Shown here in pieces: positions 37,685-46,900 of a stretch of 64,000 bases of DNA. The stretch spans positions 111,213 to 175,212 of the forward strand of contig NZ_LVYD01000054.1 in NCBI RefSeq assembly GCF_002077945.1, given 5' to 3'. Source of the stretch: Niastella vici. GTDB taxonomy: Bacteria; Bacteroidota; Bacteroidia; Chitinophagales; Chitinophagaceae. Position numbers and translations under genes: made by a program. The notes under the pieces are model-generated. The model searched no databases and was not told the origin of the DNA. It saw only the letters and a list, made by a program, of their open reading frames with translations. The number at the start of each line of letters is the position of its first letter. Positions within the stretch are counted from its first letter, which is position 1.

Positions 37685-38962
37685 ATGAACCTGGTTGCAG
37701 AACTAAAATGGCGGGGCATGATACAGGATATAATGCCCGGTACTGAAGAACAGCTAAATAAAGAAATGACTTCCGGTTATATCGGGTTCGACCCAACTTC
37801 GGATAGCCTTCATATAGGGAGTCTCGTACCTATCTTGTTACTGGTACACTTACAAAAGGCCGGACATAAACCCATTGCCCTCGTGGGCGGCGCCACGGGC
37901 ATGATCGGCGACCCTTCGGGCAAAAGCGAGGAAAGGAATTTCTTAAGTGAAGAACAGCTGCAAAAGAACCTCGATGGCATAAAAAAACAGCTGGAACAGT
38001 TCCTTGTTTTTGATGCGTCGAAACCCAACGCCGCCGAAATGGTCAACAACTACGACTGGTTCAAAAACATTTCGTTCATCCAGTTCCTGCGCGATGCGGG
38101 CAAGCATATCACCGTCAATTACATGATAGCCAAGGACAGCGTAAGAAAACGCATTGAAGGCGATTCCGGCATCAGCTATACCGAATTCGCGTACCAGCTA
38201 ATGCAGGGTTATGATTTTTACTGGCTGTACCAGCATAAGAATTGCAAGTTGCAAATGGGCGGCAGCGATCAATGGGGTAACATTACTACGGGCACCGAGT
38301 TTATTCGCCGCAAGGCTGGCGGGGAAGCGTTCGCCCTTACCTGTCCATTGTTGACCAAGGCCGATGGCGGCAAGTTCGGCAAAAGTGAACAGGGCAACGT
38401 ATGGTTGTCTGCCGAAAAAACAACTCCATACAATTTTTACCAGTTCTGGCTAAAGGCAACAGATACAGATGCCGAGAACTGGATCAAAATATTTACGTTC
38501 CTACCCAAAGAAATCATTGATCAGTTAATTGAGGACCATCGCAAGGATGCGGCAGCCCGCCTGTTGCAAAAAACACTGGCGAAGGAAGTGACCATTTTTG
38601 TACATGGGGAAGAAGAATACAGGAAAGCAGTAGAGACTACCGAAAAACTGTTCCAACAGCAAAATGCATCTGCCGAATCGCTCAGCCTGGAAGACCTGGA
38701 GAAAATGACCGGCGTAACCAAATTCGATTATGAGCTAACCAAAGTGCAGGGAGGTATTGATATCGTTACCTTTCTGGCCGAATCAAAAATATTCCCCAGC
38801 AAGGGCGAGGCCCGCAAAATGGTACAGGGCGGCGGCGTAAGCCTCAACCGCAAAAAGGTAGAGAATATACAATTAACGGTAGACGCCACTTTGCTTTTGC
38901 ATGGCCAGTACATATTGGTGCAAAAGGGAAGAAATAATTATTATCTCGTTAAAGCAGTGTAA
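37685..38962 (+). CDS. tyrS: Tyrosine--tRNA ligase
   Basis: A 425-residue class I aminoacyl-tRNA synthetase, TyrRS bacterial type. The HIGH motif is HIGS (residues 43-46), the KMSKS loop is KFGKS (230-234), and the tyrosine site is in YQLMQGYDFYWLYQ and QMGGSDQWGNI. A C-terminal S4 RNA-binding domain (SKGEARKMVQGGGVSLNRKK) recognises the tRNA. Length matches the family. It is a single-gene transcript with a promoter candidate upstream and a strong terminator downstream. No T-box is expected or seen in this phylum. Confidence 0.97.
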   Translation: MNLVAELKWRGMIQDIMPGTEEQLNKEMTSGYIGFDPTSDSLHIGSLVPILLLVHLQKAGHKPIALVGGATGMIGDPSGKSEERNFLSEEQLQKNLDGIKKQLEQFLVFDASKPNAAEMVNNYDWFKNISFIQFLRDAGKHITVNYMIAKDSVRKRIEGDSGISYTEFAYQLMQGYDFYWLYQHKNCKLQMGGSDQWGNITTGTEFIRRKAGGEAFALTCPLLTKADGGKFGKSEQGNVWLSAEKTTPYNFYQFWLKATDTDAENWIKIFTFLPKEIIDQLIEDHRKDAAARLLQKTLAKEVTIFVHGEEEYRKAVETTEKLFQQQNASAESLSLEDLEKMTGVTKFDYELTKVQGGIDIVTFLAESKIFPSKGEARKMVQGGGVSLNRKKVENIQLTVDATLLLHGQYILVQKGRNNYYLVKAV

Positions 38963-38982
38963 GCATACTTTGTTAAAACCAA

Positions 38983-39018
38983 AAGCCTGAAGCAACCTTG
39001 TTTTGCTTCAGGCTTTTT
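38983..39018 (+). terminator. Terminator of tyrS
   Basis: An 11- to 12-bp stem (AAGCCTGAAGCA / TGCTTCAGGCTT) ends in T8 on the plus strand. It lies in the 62-bp gap between tyrS and the convergent aminotransferase and may serve both. Confidence 0.85.
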
Positions 39019-39024
39019 TTTGCT

Positions 39025-40329
39025 TTATTCCTTTTTAGCATATTCGTGTATGGCCTCCACTAACGTATCCAGCTGCGTGATGGAGGTATAAACGTTCGGG
39101 GTTAAACGCACCCCCAGAATGCCTTCATGATCTACATTGGTAGCATGGATCTTATAATTATTAAAGAGGTACACATCCAGGTCATCCGGTTTTCTTCCTG
39201 GCTTTGGACAATTTACCAGTCCGATGCCGCAGCCAAAACCAGGTTTCATGGAAGTGCCGAGCTGAATGCCGGGAATATCTTTCACCTTTTCCATCCAGTA
39301 ATTTTTCAGATACAGCAGCCGTTGTTCTTTACGCCGGGCGCCGATCATTTCATAGAACTCGATGGCTTTGCCAATGGCCTGTTCAATAAAGAAAGGCCGG
39401 GTACCCAGGTTCTCAAATTTGCGAATGTCATCAACATGCGCATCCGGCGCGGCAAATAAGGGGAACAGGTTTTTGATCTTTTCTTTCTTCACATACAGAA
39501 AACCGCTGCCAATGCAGGCGCTGAGCCATTTATGCAAACTGGTGCCAAAATAATCGGCGCCCAGCCCGGGAACAGTAAATTCAAAATGTGCAAAGCTGTG
39601 AGCGCCATCCACTACTACCTCAATGCCTTTTTGATGAGCGGCATCGGCAATTTTGCGTACGGGTAAAATTTGACCATTCCAGTTAATGGTATGGGTCAAA
39701 TGCACCACTTTGGTTTTGGGTGTGAAGGCCTGGGTGTAGCTCTTTACGAGGTAATCGGTGTCTTCACTGGGCAATTGCAGGTTCACCCATATCAGTTTAA
39801 TGCCATCGCGCAGCTCGCGTTGTTTCCAGGCATTCATCATATTGGGGTAATCCTGTTTGGCCAGCACCACCTCATCCCCTGCTTTGAGGGGCAGGCCGAA
39901 GATGATAGTTTCCAGGGCTTCCGATGCATTGCGTTGAATAGCAAGCTCTTCGGGCAGGCAGCCGGCGATGCGGGCCAGGTTGCGGCGCAGGGGTTCCCGT
40001 CCCTGGTCAAGAATGCGCCACATAAAATGGCTGGGCGCTTCGTTCGAGAAATCGAAATAGCGTTTCATGGCCTCCTGCACGGTCCTGGGCGATGGCGCCA
40101 CACCTCCATTATTTAAATTGATGATATTGGGCGAAACAGTATAAGATTGTTGAATATATGACCAAAAGTCTTCATCAGAAGCCAGTTGTTCCGGGGTTTT
40201 ATTGGAAGCCGTTTCCAGGGCGCGGTGCAGGTTACGGCTCCATACCGGCTGGGTAAGGGTCGACAGTACAGAACCCGCGGTGAGGGCTTTACAGGTTTGT
40301 AAAAAAGACCGGCGATTAAATAGCGACAT
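39025..40329 (-). CDS. PLP-dependent class V aminotransferase-fold protein, isopenicillin N epimerase-like
   Basis: A 434-residue fold-type I PLP enzyme. The N-terminus carries a twin-arginine signal (NRRSFLQTCKALTAGSVLS, residues 5-23), so it is probably exported folded, with cofactor bound, to the periplasm. The Schiff-base lysine is Lys267 in GTSLHKWLSA; Asp241 and His244 (VVDGAHSFAH) hold the cofactor; NNGGVAPSP and RNASEAL are conserved in the isopenicillin-N-epimerase-like branch. It converges on tyrS and shares that terminator. The substrate cannot be assigned; no beta-lactam genes are nearby. Confidence 0.88.
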   Translation of the reverse strand: MSLFNRRSFLQTCKALTAGSVLSTLTQPVWSRNLHRALETASNKTPEQLASDEDFWSYIQQSYTVSPNIINLNNGGVAPSPRTVQEAMKRYFDFSNEAPSHFMWRILDQGREPLRRNLARIAGCLPEELAIQRNASEALETIIFGLPLKAGDEVVLAKQDYPNMMNAWKQRELRDGIKLIWVNLQLPSEDTDYLVKSYTQAFTPKTKVVHLTHTINWNGQILPVRKIADAAHQKGIEVVVDGAHSFAHFEFTVPGLGADYFGTSLHKWLSACIGSGFLYVKKEKIKNLFPLFAAPDAHVDDIRKFENLGTRPFFIEQAIGKAIEFYEMIGARRKEQRLLYLKNYWMEKVKDIPGIQLGTSMKPGFGCGIGLVNCPKPGRKPDDLDVYLFNNYKIHATNVDHEGILGVRLTPNVYTSITQLDTLVEAIHEYAKKE

Positions 40330-40402
40330 GTGACTGGGTTTGATAAGGCGTTGGTTTATAAAAAATTTTCACGGGAAAAATAATGAATAAATGTGATTTT
40401 CA

Positions 40403-40434
40403 TTTGGGGAAAAGGATAGAAGCCCTTACTTTTG
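40403..40434 (+). promoter_or_regulatory. Putative tRNA-Gln promoter (TTTG-N20-TACTTTTG)
   Basis: TTTG (40403-40406), 20 bp, then TACTTTTG (40427-40434) on the plus strand match the Bacteroidota consensus, 27 bp before the tRNA. Confidence 0.65.
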
Positions 40435-40461
40435 CACTCCCTTTCAAAAGGGACTAAAGGC

Positions 40462-40532
40462 TGCCCGATAGTATAATGGTAGTACGACAGATTTTGGTTC
40501 TGTTTGTCTTGGTTCGAATCCAGGTCGGGCAA
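40462..40532 (+). tRNA. tRNA-Gln (anticodon TTG)
   Basis: A 71-nt cloverleaf: acceptor TGCCCGA / TCGGGCA with discriminator A, D-arm AGTATAATGGTAGTAC, anticodon stem ACAGA / TCTGT around loop TTTTGGT (anticodon TTG), T-arm CTTGGTTCGAATCCAGG. No CCA is encoded. A large palindromic element starts at the next base. Confidence 0.95.
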
Positions 40533-40649
40533 CAAGAAACCCCGGAGCTTCGCTCCGGGGTTTTGTTTTTGCGGCAGCGTGCCGAGCTCGCTCGGCAAAG
40601 CGGACGCAAAAACAAAACCATCCCGCCGAAGGCGGGATGGGGTTTCTTG
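40533..40649. repeat. Nested palindrome able to fold as a three-armed cloverleaf
   Basis: An outer inverted repeat (CAAGAAACCCC 40533-40543 with GGGGTTTCTTG 40639-40649) encloses three further perfect inverted repeats. Arm 1 is CCCCGGAGC-TTC-GCTCCGGGG (40540-40560). Arm 2 is a 14-bp stem GTTTTGTTTTTGCG / CGCAAAAACAAAAC (40560-40573 with 40605-40618) topped by TGCCGAG-CTCG-CTCGGCA (40580-40597). Arm 3 is CATCCCGCC-GAA-GGCGGGATG (40619-40639). Either strand could extrude this as a cruciform. It abuts the tRNA 3' end exactly. Origin unknown; it may be a REP-type mobile palindrome. Confidence 0.8.
40538..40570 (+). terminator. Terminator of tRNA-Gln (arm 1 of the palindrome)
   Basis: An 11-bp stem AACCCCGGAGC / GCTCCGGGGTT with a 3-nt loop is followed by TTGTTTTT on the plus strand, six bases after the tRNA. 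Confidence 0.75.
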
Positions 40650-40794
40650 AGCAATGCAAAGCGGTGTGGATCGGCGAAGCCAATCCAGTAACAAAACTTT
40701 ATCGGCGTAGCCAATCCAGTAATGAAAGTTTATAATCCGCGGTTGCAAGGCCGTTGAGCAATGCAAAGCGGTGTGGATCGCGAAGCCAATCCAG
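40649..40794. repeat. REP-like direct repeats with palindromic core
   Basis: A 39-40-bp sequence (GAGCAATGCAAAGCGGTGTG followed by GATCGGCGAAGCCAATCCAG) occurs at 40649-40688 and, with one base missing, at 40756-40794. A third, partial copy (ATCGGCGTAGCCAATCCAGTAA) lies at about 40701-40722. The core TGGATCGGCGAAGCCAATCCA is itself an imperfect palindrome. No protein is supported in the 40533-40855 region; open frames here run antisense through the tRNA. Confidence 0.75.
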
Positions 40795-40855
40795 CTCGGC
40801 AACTTAACAAAACACGAAGAAACGCTAATGCCGGGTCGTATCGGGTGTTGCGCGA

Positions 40856-41281
40856 TTAGTTTTCCCGTTTTTGTATGTACTTATTTAATTTGGCCTGGTT
40901 ATCAGCAATCCTGTTCTTTAGATCCTGGATGTCATTATTCAATTTATCCAATCTGTCCGATTCTCGTCTCGCATTCCTGGAATCACTCTTGGCATTACCG
41001 GCTTTAGTGTTGGCTTTTCTCGCCAATTTCTTATTCTCAGGTTTATCGCTTAATTTATCTGCTGCGTCTGAATTTTCATTCGCAGATTTCTGAGCCTGCG
41101 CCGAAGCGTCCTGTTTGTTTTTTGTCTTCTGTTCAAGCTGATTTTGTAGTTTGCCCAGTTTCAATTGATCCGAGCTAATCTTAGATACTAAGGAAAGGGA
41201 ATCTGTATTGACCTTTTGCGCAAATGTAGACATACAAAAAAACAACAAACCAATCGAGGTTAATAACACTACTTTTTGCAT
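40856..41281 (-). CDS. Small secreted coiled-coil protein of unknown function
   Basis: A 141-residue protein I cannot assign to a family. The ATG at 41279-41281 (MQKVVLLTSIGLLFFCMSTFAQ) gives a good signal peptide; a further in-frame ATG five codons upstream would spoil it. The mature part is highly charged and rich in Lys, Asn, Asp, Ser and Gln with heptad-like spacing (KLGKLQNQLEQKTKNKQDAS; RRESDRLDKLNNDIQDLKNR; IADNQAKLNKYIQKREN), so it is probably a periplasmic coiled coil or a disordered protein. Faces away from the imu cassette; no clear partner. Confidence 0.75.
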   Translation of the reverse strand: MQKVVLLTSIGLLFFCMSTFAQKVNTDSLSLVSKISSDQLKLGKLQNQLEQKTKNKQDASAQAQKSANENSDAADKLSDKPENKKLARKANTKAGNAKSDSRNARRESDRLDKLNNDIQDLKNRIADNQAKLNKYIQKREN

Positions 41282-41366
41282 AACGTAAATGTTCAATTAA
41301 AAACTTTAGATAAAAGTTTTCATTCAAAGCACAAACCATGATTCTTCAAGATGGCCGGAGTTCTTT

Positions 41367-41555
41367 TTATTTATTTCCCTTATTTAATGCATTTTCAATG
41401 TCCTTTCGAAACGGTCCGTATTTTTTAATGGCATCCTTTATTTCCTGATGTGTTTTATTGGGAATTTGCCTGTGCAAATATTCCACTTCCGATTGATCAT
41501 TAAGATCTACACGGATATCATCCTGCCTGCCAATTTTTGATTTATCGTCTGACAT
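41367..41555 (-). CDS. DUF3606-like small protein
   Basis: A 62-residue soluble protein (MSDDKSKIGRQDDIRVDLND followed by QSEVEYLHRQIPNKTHQEIKDAIKK). The layout, a DDKSKxGxxDRxRID-type N-terminus and a helix-turn-helix-like second half, matches the DUF3606 family of short, stress-associated hypothetical proteins found across Proteobacteria and Bacteroidota. Function unknown. It is divergent from imuA, with about 180 bp between them that contain the inverted repeat at 41684. Confidence 0.7.
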   Translation of the reverse strand: MSDDKSKIGRQDDIRVDLNDQSEVEYLHRQIPNKTHQEIKDAIKKYGPFRKDIENALNKGNK

Positions 41556-41683
41556 AAAATTTCTTTTATATAATACTTTAAAAAATTGTGCCCGGTATCA
41601 AAAGGCTTTAAAAGCTGATTGTCACATTTGTATAAGAAGCAACCTATTTTTTTTGCCTGTCTTTTAATAAGGCTCGAATTATT

Positions 41684-41700
41684 TACTAATATATTTAGTA
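41684..41700. promoter_or_regulatory. Perfect inverted repeat upstream of imuA, candidate SOS operator
   Basis: TACTAA-TATAT-TTAGTA, 6 bp arms and 5-bp spacer, ends 40 bp before the imuA ATG. A TATTTTTA element that differs by one base from the -7 consensus follows at 41699. By position it fits an operator for a LexA-like repressor of the imuA-imuB-dnaE2 cassette. No such regulator gene is in the window. Confidence 0.5.
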
Positions 41701-41739
41701 TTTTTATGTCGAAATTTAGTAACATCAACCCAACCATTC

Positions 41740-42462
41740 ATGGCTGCAAAAGCTGATATTATTGCTCAGTTGCAGAAGGAAATTCTTTTGCTGCAAGGGT
41801 TTAAACCCGCATCGAATGATGTGACGGATTGGGTAGGCCTTGAACAGATCAGATCTGCTTTTCCGAATAGTACTTTTCCCAAAGGAGCTATCCATGAATT
41901 CTTTTGCACAGGACCCGAAACTATAGCTGCTTCAACCGGATTTATCACCTGCCTTTTATCTTCTTTACTAAAACTGCAGGGCGCCACCATTTGGATAAGT
42001 TCAACCCGCATAATTTTTCCCCCATCGCTGAAAGCATTTGGTATTGACCCTGAGAAAGTGCTCTTCATTAATGTAAGAAGAGAAAAAGATAAATTATTTG
42101 CGATGGAAGAAGCCCTCAAATGCGATTCCATTGCGGCTGTTATTGGCCATATTGATGCAATCAGCTTTACTGAAAGCAGAAGGTTCCAGTTAGCGGTGGA
42201 ACAAAGTAAGGTCACGGGCTTTCTGCTTCGCTGCAATCCTAAAAACCTCATTACATCCTGCGTCACCCGGTGGCAGATAACACCGGCACCGGGCAAAACT
42301 GAAGATAACCTGCCTGGCCTTGGTTTTCCCACCTGGTTTGTTCAATTATTAAAGGTGCGGAACGGAAAACCTGGTTCCTGGGAAATGCAATGGAGATCCG
42401 GAAAACTGCTGATAGTTCCTGAACCTATTATAAGAGTAGAACCATTAAGGAAAATTGTATGA
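41740..42462 (+). CDS. imuA: ImuA-like RecA-related protein of the mutagenesis cassette
   Basis: A 240-residue RecA/SulA-like protein, Bacteroidota ImuA type, an accessory factor for translesion synthesis. It has the RecA-fold start FPKGAIHEFFCTGPETIAAS (residues 47-66; a degenerate P-loop region), strands ATIWISSTRIIFPPSLKAFG and VLFINVRREKDKLFAMEEAL, and the C-terminal RWQITPAPGKTEDNLPGLG segment that varies between RecA-like and ImuA proteins. No GxxxxGKT Walker A is seen, so ATPase activity is doubtful. First gene of imuA-imuB-dnaE2; the imuB ATG follows its stop by one base. Confidence 0.88.
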   Translation: MAAKADIIAQLQKEILLLQGFKPASNDVTDWVGLEQIRSAFPNSTFPKGAIHEFFCTGPETIAASTGFITCLLSSLLKLQGATIWISSTRIIFPPSLKAFGIDPEKVLFINVRREKDKLFAMEEALKCDSIAAVIGHIDAISFTESRRFQLAVEQSKVTGFLLRCNPKNLITSCVTRWQITPAPGKTEDNLPGLGFPTWFVQLLKVRNGKPGSWEMQWRSGKLLIVPEPIIRVEPLRKIV

Positions 42463-42463
42463 G

Positions 42464-43963
42464 ATGGAAAAAAGATATGTGGCAATATGGTTCCCCTATT
42501 TGGCAACGGATTGGCTCGAGCTCCGCAAGCCCGAATTAAAGAACAGTGCATTTGTATTTTCAGCGCCTTCCCATGGCCGGATGGTTATCACGGCAGTCAA
42601 CCTCCACGCTCAAAAACTATTGATTAACACCGGAATGGTTTTGGCAGATGCCCGGGCCATCTATCCCGCCTTGCAATATTTTGATGACAGGCCAGGCCTT
42701 ACTAACAAACTACTAAATAAGATCGCCGAATGGTGCATCCGTTTTACACCATTTGTTGCGATAGATACGCCTGATGGAATCATACTGGACGCCACAGGCT
42801 GTTCCCATTTATGGGGCAGCGAGGATGCCTATGTTTCAGACATCATAAATCGATTACAATCCAACGGCTACCAGGCAAAAGCGGCAATGGCTGCCTCAAT
42901 TGGCGCCGCCTGGGCCATTGCCCGGTTTGGGTCAGCACCTGTGGTTGACAAGGAGAAACAGGTAACCGCACTGCTTTCTCTTCCTGTGGAAGCTTTACGG
43001 GTGGAACAGAGTACGGTGGATCGTTTACATAATTTAGGATTGAACCTTATCAAAGACGTGGTACCCCTACCCTCCACTTCCTTACGGCGCCGTTTCGGTG
43101 CACTCATTCTTCAACGCCTGAACCAGCTGCTGGGTAAAGAACAGGAATTTATTCAACCCATAACGCCCATTGAACCCTACCAGGTGCGTTTACCGTGCCT
43201 GGAGCCGGTTGCCCGCATTGAAGGAATTGAAATGGCGCTGCAAACACTCATTGAACAGCTATGCGGGCGTATGCAAAAAGAAGGTAAGGGATTGCGGACA
43301 GCGGTCTTTAGAGGGTACCGCATTGACAGCCATACCGTAGAGATATCGATCAGTACCAGCCGCGCTTCCTGTAATGTCAGCCACCTGTTCCATCTGTTTC
43401 AAATGAAATGGTCAACATTCGAACCTGACCTCGGCATTGAACTTTTTGTATTGGAAGCTACCCAGGTAGAAGATTATACCCCGGCGCAGGAAGGGTTTTG
43501 GAAAGAAAGTGCGGCCCTGAATGATGCGCCTATTGCAGAACTGATCGATCGATTATCGGGCAGAATACATCCCGATGCTATACAACGTTATTTGCCCATG
43601 GAGCATTACCTGCCCGAACGGTCTTTTAAAAAAGCAGCTTCCCTCAGTGAGCAACCCATTACAGAATGGAAAATCAATAAACCGCGCCCCGTATTATTAC
43701 TGGAAATACCGGAACAAATCGAAGTAACGGCGCCTATTCCCGATTATCCGCCCATGAATTTCCGGTACAAAGGCAAATTACATAAAGTCGTAAAAGCCGA
43801 CGGCCCTGAACGCATAGAACAGGAATGGTGGATAGAGGAAGGCGAACACCGCGACTATTATGCGGTGGAAGACGAACAGGGTTGCCGCTATTGGCTGTTT
43901 CGTGCCGGTCATTATGACCAGGAAAAGAAAACGGATTGGTTCATGCATGGCTTTTTTGCCTGA
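42464..43963 (+). CDS. imuB: ImuB-like inactive Y-family polymerase
   Basis: A 499-residue Y-family polymerase homologue that acts as the hub linking ImuA, DnaE2 and the beta clamp. The ATG at 42464 (MEKRYVAIWFPYLATDW) is preferred over a TTG three codons upstream. The first catalytic acidic motif of active enzymes (DMDAFFA-type) is replaced by AIWFPYLA, so polymerase activity is unlikely. The fingers/palm remainder (TAVNLHAQKLLINTGMVLAD; GIILDATGCSHLWGSEDA) and the helix-hairpin-helix region (STVDRLHNLGLNLIKDVVPL) are kept. The next gene starts 12 bp after its stop. Confidence 0.9.
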   Translation: MEKRYVAIWFPYLATDWLELRKPELKNSAFVFSAPSHGRMVITAVNLHAQKLLINTGMVLADARAIYPALQYFDDRPGLTNKLLNKIAEWCIRFTPFVAIDTPDGIILDATGCSHLWGSEDAYVSDIINRLQSNGYQAKAAMAASIGAAWAIARFGSAPVVDKEKQVTALLSLPVEALRVEQSTVDRLHNLGLNLIKDVVPLPSTSLRRRFGALILQRLNQLLGKEQEFIQPITPIEPYQVRLPCLEPVARIEGIEMALQTLIEQLCGRMQKEGKGLRTAVFRGYRIDSHTVEISISTSRASCNVSHLFHLFQMKWSTFEPDLGIELFVLEATQVEDYTPAQEGFWKESAALNDAPIAELIDRLSGRIHPDAIQRYLPMEHYLPERSFKKAASLSEQPITEWKINKPRPVLLLEIPEQIEVTAPIPDYPPMNFRYKGKLHKVVKADGPERIEQEWWIEEGEHRDYYAVEDEQGCRYWLFRAGHYDQEKKTDWFMHGFFA

Positions 43964-43974
43964 AAGTTTGTTAT

Positions 43975-46900
43975 ATGGGATACATAGAATTACAGGTAAC
44001 TACGAATTTCTCATTTCTTCGCGGCGCCTCTCACCCTCATGAACTGGTAGAGCAGGCAGCGGCATTGGGTTATAAAGAGATCGGTATAACCGACAGGAAC
44101 ACACTGGCCGGACTGGTGCGTGCCCATGCTGCCGCAAAGGAGTTAGACATGAGGATCATCCCCGGATGCCGTATTGACCTGCTGGATGGCCCCGGCTTAT
44201 TAGTATACCCAACCAATAAAAATGGGTACGCCCGGCTAACAAATTTGCTGACCCTTGGCAATACGCGTGCAGAAAAAGGCGAATGCTTTTTATATAAAGC
44301 AGATGTGTACAGCCATGCGCAGGAATGTAAATTAATTTCCATCCCACCCGGTCATTTGAATGCAGCATTTGCTTTTGACGATTCCTATATAAATTCGTTG
44401 AAAGAGTATCGTGACGTCTTTGGAAAAAACCTGTACCTCGGCGCCGCAAAGCCGTATGGTGGCGATGATCAAAAGCAGCTTTTCCGACTTGCTGAACTGG
44501 CGAACCGGTTTAACATTCCGCTGGTAGCCACTAATGACGTACATTATCATATGCCGGCAAGACGCCAACTCCAGGATATTCTTACCTGTATTCGCGAAAA
44601 ATGCACCATCTACAATGCCGGCTTCCGCTTACATGCCAATGCAGAAAGATTTTTGAAACCTGCCGCTGAAATGAAAAGATTGTTCCGGCAACATCCTGGC
44701 GCTATACAATACACTCAGGAAATTGCAGCAGCCTGTACGTTCACGCTTGATGAACTGAAATATGAATATCCGGAAGAAATTATAACCGCAGGGCGCAGTC
44801 CGTTGGAAGAATTGACCCTTTTAGCCTGGCAGGGTGCGAAAGAACGTTATAACGACCTGGTACCGCAAAAGGTAATTGATAATATCAACCATGAACTGCA
44901 TTTTATTGAGGAAATGAATTATGCCTCTTATTTCCTTACGGTATATGACATTGTGCGTTTTGCCCGGCAGCAAGGCATTCTTTGCCAGGGAAGAGGTTCG
45001 GCAGCCAACTCTACGGTATGTTACTGCCTGGGCATTACTTCCGTTGACCCAACGAAATTTGATCTGTTGTTTGAACGGTTCATCTCAGCAGCCCGCAATG
45101 AGCCGCCGGATATTGATGTTGATTTTGAACATGAGCGGCGGGAGGAAGTAATACAGTACATCTATAACAAATATGGCCGCGATCGTGCTGCCATAGTAGC
45201 CACCGTAACACAACAACATTCAAAGGGCGCTATCAGGGACGTAGCAAAGGCAATGGGGCTCTCCATGGATGCGATCAACCGCCTTGCCGGCTCTGTGGGG
45301 TCGCTCGGTGAATATCCGGAACAGCCAATGGATGTTACGCGCATTACAGAAGAAGGGTTCGACACACGGGATAAACACTTACAGAAAGTATTGGAATTAA
45401 CGCGCCAGTATATTGGTTTTCCACGGCAGCTGGGCCAGCATACCGGCGGCTTCGTTATGACCCGGGGAAAGCTTTCTGACCTGGTACCGATCTTAAATGC
45501 CCGCATGGAAATCCGGACCTGTATTGAATGGAATAAAGACGATATTGATGCCCTGGGCTGGCTAAAAGTGGATGTACTGGCGCTTGGTATGCTTACCTGT
45601 ATCCGTAAAGCGTACGATCTGGCCAAATCAAAATATGAGCTTGATCTTACATTGGCCAATATTCCACCAGATGATGCGGCCGTATACGACATGATCAGTA
45701 AGGCCGATACCATTGGGGTATTTCAAATAGAATCGAGGGCACAGCAAAGCATGTTACCGCGATTAAGACCGCGTTGTTTTTATGACCTGGTTATTGAAGT
45801 GGCCATTGTGCGGCCCGGCCCTATCCAGGGAGATATGGTGCATCCTTACTTACGGCGCCGCAATGGCGAAGAACCGGTTGAATATCCATCAAAGGAATTG
45901 GAAGACATTCTGAAAAGAACATTAGGCGTTCCACTGTTCCAGGAACAGGCCATGAAAATTGCGATTGTGGCAGCAGGCTTTACGCCCACCGAAGCCGATA
46001 AATTAAGAAAAAGCATGGCCACCTTTAAATCGCCGGGTTTGGTGTCTCATTTCAGGGAGAAACTGATCAGGGGCATGATGAAGAACGGTTATACGGCAGC
46101 GTATGCAGAGCGTGTTTTTAAACAGTTGGAAGGATTTGGCAGTTATGGTTTTCCCGAAAGCCATGCCGCCAGTTTTGCTCATCTTGTGTATATTTCTTCC
46201 TGGCTCAAATGCTATTACCCCGATGTATTTGCCTGCGCCTTACTGAACAGTTTGCCCATGGGCTTTTACCAACCGGCACAAATTGTGAGTGATGCCCAAA
46301 AACATGGCGTTGAAGTGAAGCCCGTAGATATCAATTATTCCGAATGGGATAATACACTTGACACAAAAGCCGGGAAGTATCATGCACTTCGTTTAGGCTT
46401 CAGGCATATCAGAGGCTTGCGGCAGAATGAGATCCAATTGCTTGTAGCCCACAGAACAAAATCCTTTTCTGGCATCAATGAACTGCGGAACATTGGCATG
46501 GCCAATACAACACTGGAGAAGCTCGCAGCGGCCGATGCGTTCAGGTCTGTTGGTTTAAACAGAAGGCAGGCGTTGTGGGAGGTGTCGAATAAAGATACGC
46601 CTACCGGTTTGTATGCAGAACAACCGGGTAATGCGCAGGAACAGCACATTGAGTTGCCGGAAATGGCGCCGTTCGAACATGTATTGCAGGATTATTATAC
46701 AACCTCGCTTAGCATCAAAGCGCATCCGGTTAGTTTTGTCAGGGAAAAATTGAAACGTTTTAATATCTTATCCTCCTCCGAATTAGAACAAGGCAAAGAT
46801 GGTGACCCGGTGCGGGTTGCAGGGTTAGTGCTTGTGCGGCAAAGACCGGGAACTGCCAAAGGCGTTTGCTTTATGACTATCGAAGATGAGACAGGTACGG

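Noticed and set aside
40356..40802. Minus-strand open frames of 79-148 codons across tRNA-Gln and the repeats
   Set aside because: They run antisense through a tRNA and palindromic DNA and give the familiar spurious peptide (DSNQDKQNQNLSYYHYTIG) produced by an antisense tRNA-Gln. Three overlapping frames are open at once, a sign of repeats and not of a gene.
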